A DNA stretch of 30,034 nucleotides from Cyclostephanos tholiformis (lineage: Eukaryota > Bacillariophyta > Thalassiosirophyceae > Thalassiosirales > Thalassiosiraceae): contig JALLPB010000046.1 in the NCBI GenBank assembly GCA_036939975.1, positions 1 to 30,034 of the forward strand, written 5' to 3'. This document shows, piece by piece, positions 10,456 through 18,092 of the stretch. The notes under the pieces were generated by a model. The model made no database searches and was not told the DNA's origin. It saw only the letters and a program-made list of their open reading frames with translations. The first letter of the stretch is position 1. Each line of letters opens with the position of its first letter. Position numbers and translations under genes: made by a program.

Positions 10456-11088
10456 TTAATCCTTCCCTTCCCTTCCCTTCTTGATCATGTGAGTCAGGTA
10501 GAACTCTCCCGCCTTGTAACTGGATCGTACCAGCGGGCCGCTCGCCACGTACTTGAACCCCATACCCTCCCCAACCTCGCGAAAATGATCGAATTTTTCG
10601 GGCGTGACGTATTCCACCACCGACAAGTGATTCTCCGTGGGACGCAAATACTGCCCGAAGGTCACGACGTCCACGTCCGCATCGCGTAGATCCCTCATCG
10701 TCTCATATACCTCATCGTCCCTCTCGCCGAGACCGAGCATGATGCTCGTCTTGGTGTACAGGTCCGGCCTCGCCATCTTGGCCCTTATCAGGGTGCCGAT
10801 GCTCTGTCGGTAATTCGCCCTCGGATCCCTAACGTACCTCTGCAACCTCTCCACCGTCTCGACGTTGTGCGCGTACACGTCCAATCCGGACTTGGCGAGC
10901 TTGTCGACGCTATCGACATCGCCACGAAAGTCGGAAACTAGGCATTCCACGAGCAACGACGGCTTCGCGACCTTGAGCAATTCGACCGTATTCGCGAAAT
11001 GACCCGCACCGCCGTCGGGGATGTCATCCCGATCGACGGAGGTTAGCACGATGTAATCGACGCCCCACTTCGCTACGGCCTCGGCGGT
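10456..11088 (-). CDS. LIPA: Lipoyl synthase, 3' exon (radical SAM barrel and C-terminus)
   Basis: This exon gives 210 residues: [32 protein letters not shown] opens in the radical SAM barrel, passes through [32 protein letters not shown] and TFGQYLRPT, and ends in [11 protein letters not shown], all standard LipA motifs. An AG acceptor lies at 11090-11089 (minus strand), so the exon begins at 11088 in phase 0. Its partner exon is at 15221-15970: joining them gives [13 protein letters not shown], exactly the spacing of other LipA proteins, and a 460-residue protein. LipA inserts two sulfurs into octanoyl chains on lipoyl domains. In the window 4.1 kb separates the exons; see the assembly finding. 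Confidence 0.93.
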   Translation of the reverse strand, partial: TAEAVAKWGVDYIVLTSVDRDDIPDGGAGHFANTVELLKVAKPSLLVECLVSDFRGDVDSVDKLAKSGLDVYAHNVETVERLQRYVRDPRANYRQSIGTLIRAKMARPDLYTKTSIMLGLGERDDEVYETMRDLRDADVDVVTFGQYLRPTENHLSVVEYVTPEKFDHFREVGEGMGFKYVASGPLVRSSYKAGEFYLTHMIKKGREGKD

Positions 11089-11267
11089 CTGTTGCGTACG
11101 CCACGATATCATCGAGGAATGTTGAAATATACATGCACGTCGCGGGGTTGGATCGACACCGTGTGAGGAACGAAAATGATGACAAAAAATGGATGGAAAA
11201 AAAATCTACAGTCCCATAATAATATAATATATGGTGTCCCCCCCACCCCCCCCCCCCCCACCCCACN
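11089..11267 (-). other. LIPA: 3' part of lipoyl synthase intron, ending in C-rich tract and an ambiguous base
   Basis: Upstream of the acceptor the sequence is non-coding and runs to a C/A tract at about 11237-11266, followed by n at 11267. I read this as the right edge of a contig. The other part of the intron would be the C-tract and about 30 bases at 15189-15220, giving an intron of about 200 nt plus the uncertain homopolymer length. Confidence 0.6.
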
Positions 11268-11651
11268 TGTTTTTTTACATAAAATTTATTTAAGCGATTA
11301 GAGTAAGTTAGTAGAAAAAAAAGTAAGCGATCTACATACCCGGAGATGCGCAGGCCTACGTTTTTGGGAGGTGGTGAACACAGCATACACACACACCAAA
11401 TACGACTGTTAGAACGCGAATCAGGATTTTGAACTTCGTTGACACGAGAAAATTCTGTTTGAACAGCTTTTTCCCTCGGAAGGTTTCTTGATCCAAGATA
11501 AGACATTTCCTTCTCCTTGTATGCAGCCAAGCTCGCCCAACGAAAAAAGTGAACGAAGTCAACGTGAGCAGAAAGAAAGATCTATCGACAAGAAGGTGCA
11601 GGCATCACGAACCGGTGTGTGAAGAGGAGAAAGAAGTGGTCGCGAGGAGGA
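11268..11651. other. Upstream region of the 800-residue gene
   Basis: Non-coding, starting with an AT-rich stretch (11268-11340). No recognised element. The long ORF's first codon in frame, at 11619, is GTG; the first ATG is at 11652. Confidence 0.45.
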
Positions 11652-14054
11652 ATGAGCCCTCGCTCTCAGGGACTCACCACGGCCCCAAGAGCCGGGTCTG
11701 GAACGCCGAAGAGGAAAGATAAAAAAATGAGGTCGCACATGAACGACACGCATCCCCGGCCCGCCACCGCGAATGCGACTGGGCGCGGGGCGACGCGGGG
11801 CGGGACTAAAGACGATGGCGCCGTGCCTCACGTGGTCCGAGTGACGTTCCTGGGAGTGTCGGGTATCTTAGCCAAACCTCCCAATCTCGGGGTGAATCCT
11901 ACTACCGCGTCTGCCGATGGCGGTGCGACCGAGACAGTCGCCATGACCAGTCCCGCCGCGGCGGAGCATCCATCCCTTCTCGTTCCCCTCCCCCCCTACC
12001 TGCGTATGGTGGCATCCGTCTCGCGATCGCGAACTGCGCGGGGGATTCCCTCAGAAGTTTCGAAGTGCTTATCTAGGAGCGGAAATTCCCGAATAAGGGG
12101 GGGGGGGGGGGGGGTGAAACCCCTAATCGAGGAGTTGGACATAAGCATTGATCAATCGGTAAAGTTATCAATGAATAAGTCGCCTACTGGGGGATTGTTA
12201 CGTGAAAGGGTGGTTTCAAAAAGTGGAGGTATAAGTCCCATACCAGACGTTGAGGTTCATCAGCTCCCCCCTACAACGTCTAGTGGCAAGAAAGTTACCG
12301 GGGAGGCAGTTCCCGAAGAGGAACAATCAGAACGTTACGTGGCTATTTGGGACGACAACGGAAAGCAGACCAACACCCTGGCATTTGAGGCAGAACTACG
12401 CCCCACGTCCTTATTGGATATCAAACCCAATGAAGGTGGTCAAGCGCCCATGCCTTCTGCATCGACCGCATTTACTCCCAAAAATTTCTTCGTAACTCTC
12501 GCGCTGGTGCCCGATTATTCGCCCGACGGGGGTCAAGTTAGTCCCGCTCAATCGCCTCCAAATAGAGGCAGTGGCGCCTGTATGCCGCCGACTTTCGCGA
12601 TACCTGTGGCATTTACCAACCTTGTTATCAACGGAAGTGAGACACTTGACGGAAGGCGGAAACAGATTGATCTGCCTCTGTCAAGTATTAGCAATTATTT
12701 AATGAACACCTTGGGTGACGATGCGTTGGAAAGAGACAACTACTTTCCGTTGGTTCAGTTGACTGCCGCGGGGATGGGATCGAAAGATAATATCAAGATG
12801 GCCGCATCAGCGCTGAAACAAAACCCAGAGCCGAAGGTTGAAAAGACGAAGAAGAAGAGTATAGTTAAGCGCATGTTTTCCCGCAAGCAGCAGCTGCCCT
12901 CCTTTCCCACTGTGTGGGAGTCTTCCAATCCTCAAACCCCTGTTGTCTACTCTGGCACGCCGCGGTCTATATTTGAGCTAGATCGACCTCCCAACGCCAA
13001 AGAACGGAATTTATTTCTTGGTCGATATAACGTTGATCTTTCGGGAGGTGCCATGCTGCGTATCGGGATTGAGGTTTTCCCCCGTGGTTCAGAGCTCGAG
13101 AAGTTATTTAGGCAAAAAAAGCTTTTGAGAAAACAACAGGCTCTAGCGAAGAAAAAAACAAAAATTAAAGTGGTAAAGAGTGAAAGTGATGATAGAAGCC
13201 TATATAGCCACTCCACCTCAGGCTCCCGCTCCCATTCTCTGATGGATGCGGAAGATTCAGACCATGATGACGATTACGATAGCGTCTACAGCGAATCATA
13301 CTTCACATCAGATGAATACAACACAACGTGGGATGATTCGACTATGTACACAGAAGGATTTACTAAATCGTCAAGTTTTAATACAAGCCTGTCAATGGAC
13401 ACATACATGACTGAATACGAGAATATGAGGGTGGCCAGTCCACGCAGTGATAACGCCATGAATACATCAGCTGGAGGTTTCCTTTCTAATCTCTGGACTT
13501 GCTATTTAGATACATCTTGTGGCGGTGGCAAAAGTGGGGAAATTCGTGGCATGTACGCGAGTGAGGATGTAGACGATAGCAATGAAGCTGGGGAAATTCT
13601 TGGCAAAGGCCCGATCGACGATACAGTCATGAGTACCTTGGGGAGCATGAGCGTTTTGGATGAAGAATTTCCAACAGTATTGAATGAGAAGCATGCACAA
13701 GACAATTTTAGTCATTCGAGCAGTTTTGTCAATCTCGTTCCCGAGGCATTTCGGAACACGGAAAAACAAATGTTGGCCGACCACAATAGAGAGATGATTC
13801 TCGAGCAAAAGATTGAGCGAATATCTCCGGATAATACCGATGGCAGCAATGGTGCCCCCCTTCCAACTTCAGATGTTATCGCACCATTGGTAATTCCATC
13901 AATTACGACTGAAGAGATTGAAACGGCTGAAAATACGCCACTGGCAATGATTTTGCAGCGGGTTTCGCAAGATTCCAACAAAGGAATGACCACACAACCA
14001 GATCAGGTAGGCGAAGGGCACGAATTGACCCTGGAAGATCATTTTGCTGTTTAA
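11652..14054 (+). CDS. Large unrecognised protein, possible C2-like N-terminal half
   Basis: An 800-residue intronless ORF from the first ATG; the frame is open a little further upstream but without ATG. I do not recognise it. The first 50 residues are basic and Gly/Thr-rich. VPHVVRVTFLGVSGI then resembles the first strand of an NT-C2-type domain, and later strands (FFVTLALVPD, FAIPVAFTNLVI, GRYNVDLSGGAMLRIGIEV) would fit the same beta-sandwich split by disordered inserts; this is inference only. A very basic helix (LFRQKKLLRKQQALAKKK) and an acidic Ser/Asp/Tyr segment (DSDHDDDYDSVYSESYF) follow, then a disordered tail. An 18-base G-run (12097-12114) falls in a Gly stretch, so the frame there depends on exact run length, but coding character continues on both sides. 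Confidence 0.75.
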   Translation: MSPRSQGLTTAPRAGSGTPKRKDKKMRSHMNDTHPRPATANATGRGATRGGTKDDGAVPHVVRVTFLGVSGILAKPPNLGVNPTTASADGGATETVAMTSPAAAEHPSLLVPLPPYLRMVASVSRSRTARGIPSEVSKCLSRSGNSRIRGGGGGVKPLIEELDISIDQSVKLSMNKSPTGGLLRERVVSKSGGISPIPDVEVHQLPPTTSSGKKVTGEAVPEEEQSERYVAIWDDNGKQTNTLAFEAELRPTSLLDIKPNEGGQAPMPSASTAFTPKNFFVTLALVPDYSPDGGQVSPAQSPPNRGSGACMPPTFAIPVAFTNLVINGSETLDGRRKQIDLPLSSISNYLMNTLGDDALERDNYFPLVQLTAAGMGSKDNIKMAASALKQNPEPKVEKTKKKSIVKRMFSRKQQLPSFPTVWESSNPQTPVVYSGTPRSIFELDRPPNAKERNLFLGRYNVDLSGGAMLRIGIEVFPRGSELEKLFRQKKLLRKQQALAKKKTKIKVVKSESDDRSLYSHSTSGSRSHSLMDAEDSDHDDDYDSVYSESYFTSDEYNTTWDDSTMYTEGFTKSSSFNTSLSMDTYMTEYENMRVASPRSDNAMNTSAGGFLSNLWTCYLDTSCGGGKSGEIRGMYASEDVDDSNEAGEILGKGPIDDTVMSTLGSMSVLDEEFPTVLNEKHAQDNFSHSSSFVNLVPEAFRNTEKQMLADHNREMILEQKIERISPDNTDGSNGAPLPTSDVIAPLVIPSITTEEIETAENTPLAMILQRVSQDSNKGMTTQPDQVGEGHELTLEDHFAV

Positions 14055-14393
14055 ATGTGTAATAATTAAGAAATGCTTCATACCATTCTTTCTAAATAAT
14101 TCCTAGATTATCATTCTTAGTAGACGCCCATCCCGACGACGACGATGCGGTAACCGCCAGCTTGCGTCCCCCCAATGTGAGATATGGCGTCGATGTTGTC
14201 AATTAGTCAATTCATTGTTATCAGTCTAAATATTATGATATCCCTCATACACGTATCCCCAATCTTTTGAGTGTGGGGATCGCGAACTCCGAAACGGGCG
14301 TGGCGTCAGAGTCCTTAAATAATACTCTATTTATAGTCTAAAGACAATAAATTCATCTTATACCGCGGAATAGATTCCTCGACGCAGTCTTCC
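14055..14393. other. Convergent intergenic region, no gene seen
   Basis: AT-rich 3' flanks of two convergent genes. An AATAAT at 14330-14335 region and ACAATAAATTC near 14345-14353 could serve as polyadenylation-type signals, but this is not certain. Nothing else is recognised. Confidence 0.45.
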
Positions 14394-15147
14394 TCACGAC
14401 CTCCCATCACCTCCTTTTCTTTTTTGGTATCCGAACGCATTGAACTTCCCTTTCTCCGCCATCCGCTCCTTCTTCGCCTGCGCGATTAACGCGGACTTAC
14501 CAGGTTTGCGCCTGTTGGCGCGTCGACGTTCCGAGTTGAGCGGATGACGATCGGGATCGACCATACCCGTCGCCCTACGTTCGGCCGCCTCCCTTTGCAT
14601 GGCGCGCTGTTCCTCGCGACGCCTGCGCTCCTCGGGCGACAGGGCGTTCAAGTCGACTGTAGGGCCCTTCTTACGACGCTTTTTCTTCGGCTCTACCCTG
14701 AAATCGGGTGCGTTATTTTTTTCATCGCCGTTCTTTCCCTTGGGCGATTTTTTGACTGCCGCCTTTTCGATAGCAGCGATTGCCGCGGCCTCCCTTTCGT
14801 TCTTTTCGGCCACCCGCAATGCCTTTTCCTCGGCTGCCGCGATCACGCTTTCATCGATCGCGCCCCCGCTCGACGACTTAAGCTGGCGTAGGAATTTCCG
14901 GCGATCCTTGGAGTTCAATCCCTCAAGTTTCGTGAGTATCTCTTTGATATTGGCATCAGAGGCATCAGTCGATTGACTAGTATTATTATCATTTGCTGTT
15001 GTTCGAGGAATTTCTGTATCATTCTCTTGCTTGCTCGTCTCGTTCGATGCAACCGATTTTGCGGGTATCTCTGCATTGTTGTTGTCGCTTCTTTCGTCAT
15101 TTGTCAGTGCCTCCGCTCCCACGGCAGCTGCGTCGTTGGTTCCGTCC

Positions 15148-15149
<2 letters not shown>
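14394..15149 (-). CDS. Gene X, 3' part: basic coiled protein of unknown function
   Basis: This part gives about 251 residues. It starts right after a poly-Gly tract as EDGTNDAAAVGAEALTNDE, runs through an acidic, Asn/Thr-rich linker, then GLNSKDRRKFLRQLKSSSGG, and ends in a very basic coiled region (KKKRRKKGPTVDLNALSPEE; HPLNSERRRANRRKPGK; KGKFNAFGYQKRKGG). The composition suggests a nuclear or nucleolar RNA-associated protein, but no family is recognised. No start codon is available here: the frame runs back into poly-G and then into lipoyl synthase sequence. The matching 5' part is at 24234-24566. The two parts share a related motif, LNAKQRRLVRRHR and LNSKDRRKFLRQLK, as expected if they belong to one protein. 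Confidence 0.8.

Positions 15150-15188
<39 letters not shown>
15148..15188. repeat. Poly-C tract (about 40 nt), probable false contig join
   Basis: An almost pure C-run, broken only by a T at 15148. To its left is gene X coding sequence, to its right the lipoyl synthase intron. A reading frame runs through it, but it would fuse the wrong halves of two genes. The same kind of tract ends the lipoyl synthase 3' half (11237-11266) and the X 5' half (24216-24232). Confidence 0.85.
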
Positions 15189-15189
<1 letters not shown>

Positions 15190-15220
15190 ACGCGAATTAG
15201 AGTTTGAATACGTAACTCGC

Positions 15221-15970
15221 CTTGAAGGGCTCGAACGGATCCGGCGGAGGGGGCCTCGAATCGGTCTTGACGGCGCAGAACATGCAACCGCGCGTGCACG
15301 TGTCCCCCAATAGCATGATCGTGCCCGTGCCTCCATTCCAACACTCCCCGACGTTCGGGCACTTCGCCTCCTCGCATACGGTATGCAACGACAGCGTCGA
15401 TAGGCTATCCCTGACGGATGCATATCTCGACTCGGCATCGAGGGACGGCGCCGGAACGCGGAACCACGACGGTCGACCCACGGGCATTGCCGCGCCCACC
15501 TTCGGCCTAACGAGTCGTTGTCCGTCCCCGTCGTTATCGTGGACGTCGACGTCGTCGTTTTCGTCCTCCTCCTCCTCCTCCCGCGTCGATGACATCGTCG
15601 CCGCACCCCTCGTGCCATCCTCCTTCGCATTTTTCATGGGCACGCCCCCCCCCCCGGTGGAACCGTCCCCCCTCCTAACGACGTAACTATCCCCGTCCGA
15701 TCCCGATTGCGATCGCCGCCGCTGGGTCGTCGACGTGGCAGTCGTCGTGGTCATGGTCGTCGTATTATCGGTCCCCCCCTCGACGGTCGAGCGTAGGACC
15801 GACGATCGTCGTCGGTCATCGTCGGCAAGTGGGGATCGGGTGGACGACGAAGGCGTCATCGAGCGCCGAATGGTCGACGACTGGAAGGATGACGCGACGT
15901 CGATAACGACGATGGCGCCGATGACGACGACGACCATGATTCGCCGCAAATGACTTCGGGGGAACACCAT
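15221..15970 (-). CDS. LIPA: Lipoyl synthase, 5' exon with presumed plastid presequence
   Basis: This exon gives 250 residues from the ATG at 15970; the frame is open further upstream but that part looks like 5' UTR. Residues 12-29 are a hydrophobic signal segment ending in DVASSFQSS, an ASAF-like site, followed by a Ser/Arg/Thr-rich stretch: a bipartite plastid presequence. A long disordered region follows. The LipA domain then begins with [11 protein letters not shown]. The auxiliary cluster motif is [12 protein letters not shown] (CX4CX5C) and the radical SAM motif is CTRGCMFC (CX3CX2C). The exon ends at FEPFK with AAG|GCGAGT, implying a GC-AG intron. Diatoms are expected to need a plastid LipA for pyruvate dehydrogenase; the plastid location is inferred from the presequence. 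Confidence 0.92.
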
Positions 15971-16355
15971 GATGAGGGAATATATACGTGTGTATCGAAG
16001 AAGGATGGGGACGGTTATATTTTTTTTTTTCCCCCCCCCCGGAATGCTTCCTTCCTCTTCAAAAGTGCGCGCGTGTTTGTTGTGTGTCAACGCCGACTAC
16101 TACTTTACGCTGAAATCAAGTGAGAGAGTGGTTGGAGAAGAGAGACATGGACACTTCTTACTACACCTCGTTCGTTGTCATCTCGATCTCTCGTAATCGC
16201 GGGCGCGACGTCATCGCGGGAGTCACACACTTCTTATCGGTCCCCCGGGGTGTTTTTCGGAGAGACGCAAAATCCGAAAAAAATCCTCTCCCCCCAATCG
16301 GGGGGAAAAGGACATACCTATCTGCGCCTCGACTACCTACCCAACACGAGGGCAA
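15971..16355. other. Upstream region of lipoyl synthase
   Basis: Contains adjoining T and C homopolymers (about 16018-16040), likely in the 5' UTR or promoter, and a perfect hairpin 16289-16306 (TCCCCCC, AATC loop, GGGGGGA). No gene is supported. It ends at the left repeat of the second copia element. Confidence 0.5.
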
Positions 16356-16556
16356 CGTTTAAATCCCATCAGTACGTTTGTGTATGGTATGATTCTATAC
16401 GGAGGTGGAATTTTGGTTACCGCCTTTACTAAAATACCTCTTTAGACGATAACCAATTTAGATAAGCTCACTCTTTTGAGTCCTTTTATTGTTATTACGC
16501 TTCTTTCGTTAATCTCCCCTCTCGCCGTGGCGTTGTTGACAATTGAACGGTTTATC
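16356..16556 (+). repeat. 5' long terminal repeat of second copia element (approximate ends)
   Basis: The first 45 bases (16356-16400) match 22374-22418 at 44 of 45 positions. Later stretches also match in order, with gaps: GATAACC near 16450 with 22490, TTTTATTG near 16483 with 22529, and a 26-base block ending near 16556 (TTGACAATTGAACGG in the left copy, TTGATAATCGAACGT in the right). Exact ends are not fixed; neither begins with TG. A TATCAGA string at 16553-16559 recalls the usual initiator-Met primer site, weakly. Confidence 0.6.
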
Positions 16557-16586
16557 AGACCCAGAGCCTCCATCCTTAACTGAGTT

Positions 16587-18092
16587 ATGGCGGCGTTACC
16601 TCCAGAGTTGGTTGCCCTACGTGAGCATGTCTTACCGTTGGTAGGGCTCAACAACACCGGGGTGTTGGCCACCCGTCAGACGGTGCAGTTCACTACGCTA
16701 CACCAGATCCAGTCAACGAACGACTTTAACCGAGTCGAACCAGACCAAGCGAACGAACTGGTCAAGGCGTCGAACGCCAGGCACCCTGCTCAGAGCATGG
16801 GAATCATCGTGCAGAATAACCTTACGGGATTAATCTGGCACGTGAAGGACATGGCGCGCAGAATGCAGCCATTGGATCCTTACGACATCGAGCTGGATGA
16901 CCTGTATAACGGTTACCAAGCGTACAACGCATACGTTCAGAATCGATCGAAAGGTGACAACATAAAGTCCCTTGAAAAATGGAACGATAAAATGGACTTT
17001 GACGATTGGGATCGCAAAGTTACGGAGACACTATCCTTAGTGTACGGGCGCAACTACTGTCCAATCGCGTATGTCATCAGGCCTGACAAGCCTGCTGGCT
17101 GGGACCCCGTAGTAGATGCGGCAACCGATTTCGAACGGTTGATGTACCAGCTCCCTTTACAAGGAGTCGCGTACGATAGAGACAATGAGACCGTATTCTC
17201 ATTCATTCAGCTTGCCCTCGTGCACTCCCAGGCCGAGACGTGGATCGACGATGCCATCCCCGGAAGAGACGGCAGACGAGCAATGCGAGCACTACGGGGG
17301 CATTTTGAAGGTGAAGCCGAACTCGATGTTCGTGCTGCCAAGGCCCAACGCCTCCTCGACACTCTGCAGTATACCAATGAGAAGACCATGCCATTTGAGC
17401 AAGTCATCACCAAGCTGAACTGGTCCTACAACGCCCTGAAGCGTCAAGGACAAGAGTTCACTGAGAAGAGTAAGGTCGAACAGCTCGCGAAGAGGATTAA
17501 AAACACTGGCAACAACATCCAAATTACAGTGGCATTGGAAACCATGCGTGAGAAGCATAAGAATGACTATGTTGCAGCAACGCAATATATTACGTCACGG
17601 TTGGCCGAAATCAACACTGCAAGCGCAAATGGGACTGCCCAGGCCCCACGACGGGTCTCCGAGGCAGAGGTCACTGCCAATGAGTTCAATGGTGTTGATA
17701 TCCGGGACCCGAATCGAACCTTCACTAGAGACGAGTGGTTCAGACAGCTCGGGAAGCGGGGACGTGACATCGTCCTTGCCAAGCGCGAACGATTCCGTAA
17801 TGGCGGCCGCGGAAGCAGCCGCGGCGGCCGCGGAGGTCGTGGCGGTCGAGGAGGCCGCGGAGGACGAGGCGGACGAGGAGGCAGAGGCAATAACGCCTCC
17901 ACAGATAACCCCGCCAACAACGCAGAACGACATATTAATGAGACGTCCTCGGGTGATCGTACGCCCAATACTCAAACGAATGGTACAAACATTCCTCCCT
18001 CGAGCGTGAGTACTATGTCTCTTAGCCAGGCAAGTACTGCTAATGAACGTGGTGGACAAAATGGCAGTCGTTTCGGAACGAACCGTGCCTAG
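16587..18092 (+). CDS. Gag with C-terminal RGG box (second copia element)
   Basis: A 501-residue Gag polyprotein. Residues about 120-330 form the helical capsid-like UBN2/copia Gag region (WNDKMDFDDWDRKVTETLSL; DDAIPGRDGRRAMRALRGHF; FEQVITKLNWSYNALKRQGQ). There is no CCHC knuckle. In its place residues about 406-434 are tandem RGG repeats, a known RNA-binding type, followed by an Asn/Thr/Ser-rich tail. Gag packages the element RNA into virus-like particles in the cytoplasm. The start is the first ATG downstream of the left repeat. It ends with TAG at 18090-18092, and the pol frame (-1 relative to gag) is already open from 18047, so the two overlap by 46 nt. Confidence 0.85.
   Translation: MAALPPELVALREHVLPLVGLNNTGVLATRQTVQFTTLHQIQSTNDFNRVEPDQANELVKASNARHPAQSMGIIVQNNLTGLIWHVKDMARRMQPLDPYDIELDDLYNGYQAYNAYVQNRSKGDNIKSLEKWNDKMDFDDWDRKVTETLSLVYGRNYCPIAYVIRPDKPAGWDPVVDAATDFERLMYQLPLQGVAYDRDNETVFSFIQLALVHSQAETWIDDAIPGRDGRRAMRALRGHFEGEAELDVRAAKAQRLLDTLQYTNEKTMPFEQVITKLNWSYNALKRQGQEFTEKSKVEQLAKRIKNTGNNIQITVALETMREKHKNDYVAATQYITSRLAEINTASANGTAQAPRRVSEAEVTANEFNGVDIRDPNRTFTRDEWFRQLGKRGRDIVLAKRERFRNGGRGSSRGGRGGRGGRGGRGGRGGRGGRGNNASTDNPANNAERHINETSSGDRTPNTQTNGTNIPPSSVSTMSLSQASTANERGGQNGSRFGTNRA

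Noticed and set aside
10489..10689. Small + strand frame opposite the lipoyl synthase exon
   Set aside because: It is a shadow of a conserved enzyme on the other strand.
11024..11530. Minus-strand 168-residue frame upstream of the lipoyl synthase exon
   Set aside because: It crosses the ambiguous base and the C-tract and lies in intron and unrelated flanking sequence.
14394..15377. A single 327-residue minus-strand protein joining lipoyl synthase sequence to gene X
   Set aside because: It reads through the LipA intron and a 40-base homopolymer; each half finds its true partner elsewhere.
18047..18092. Canonical -1 slippery heptamer in the gag/pol overlap
   Set aside because: No X-XXY-YYZ heptamer in the gag frame was found in the overlap.
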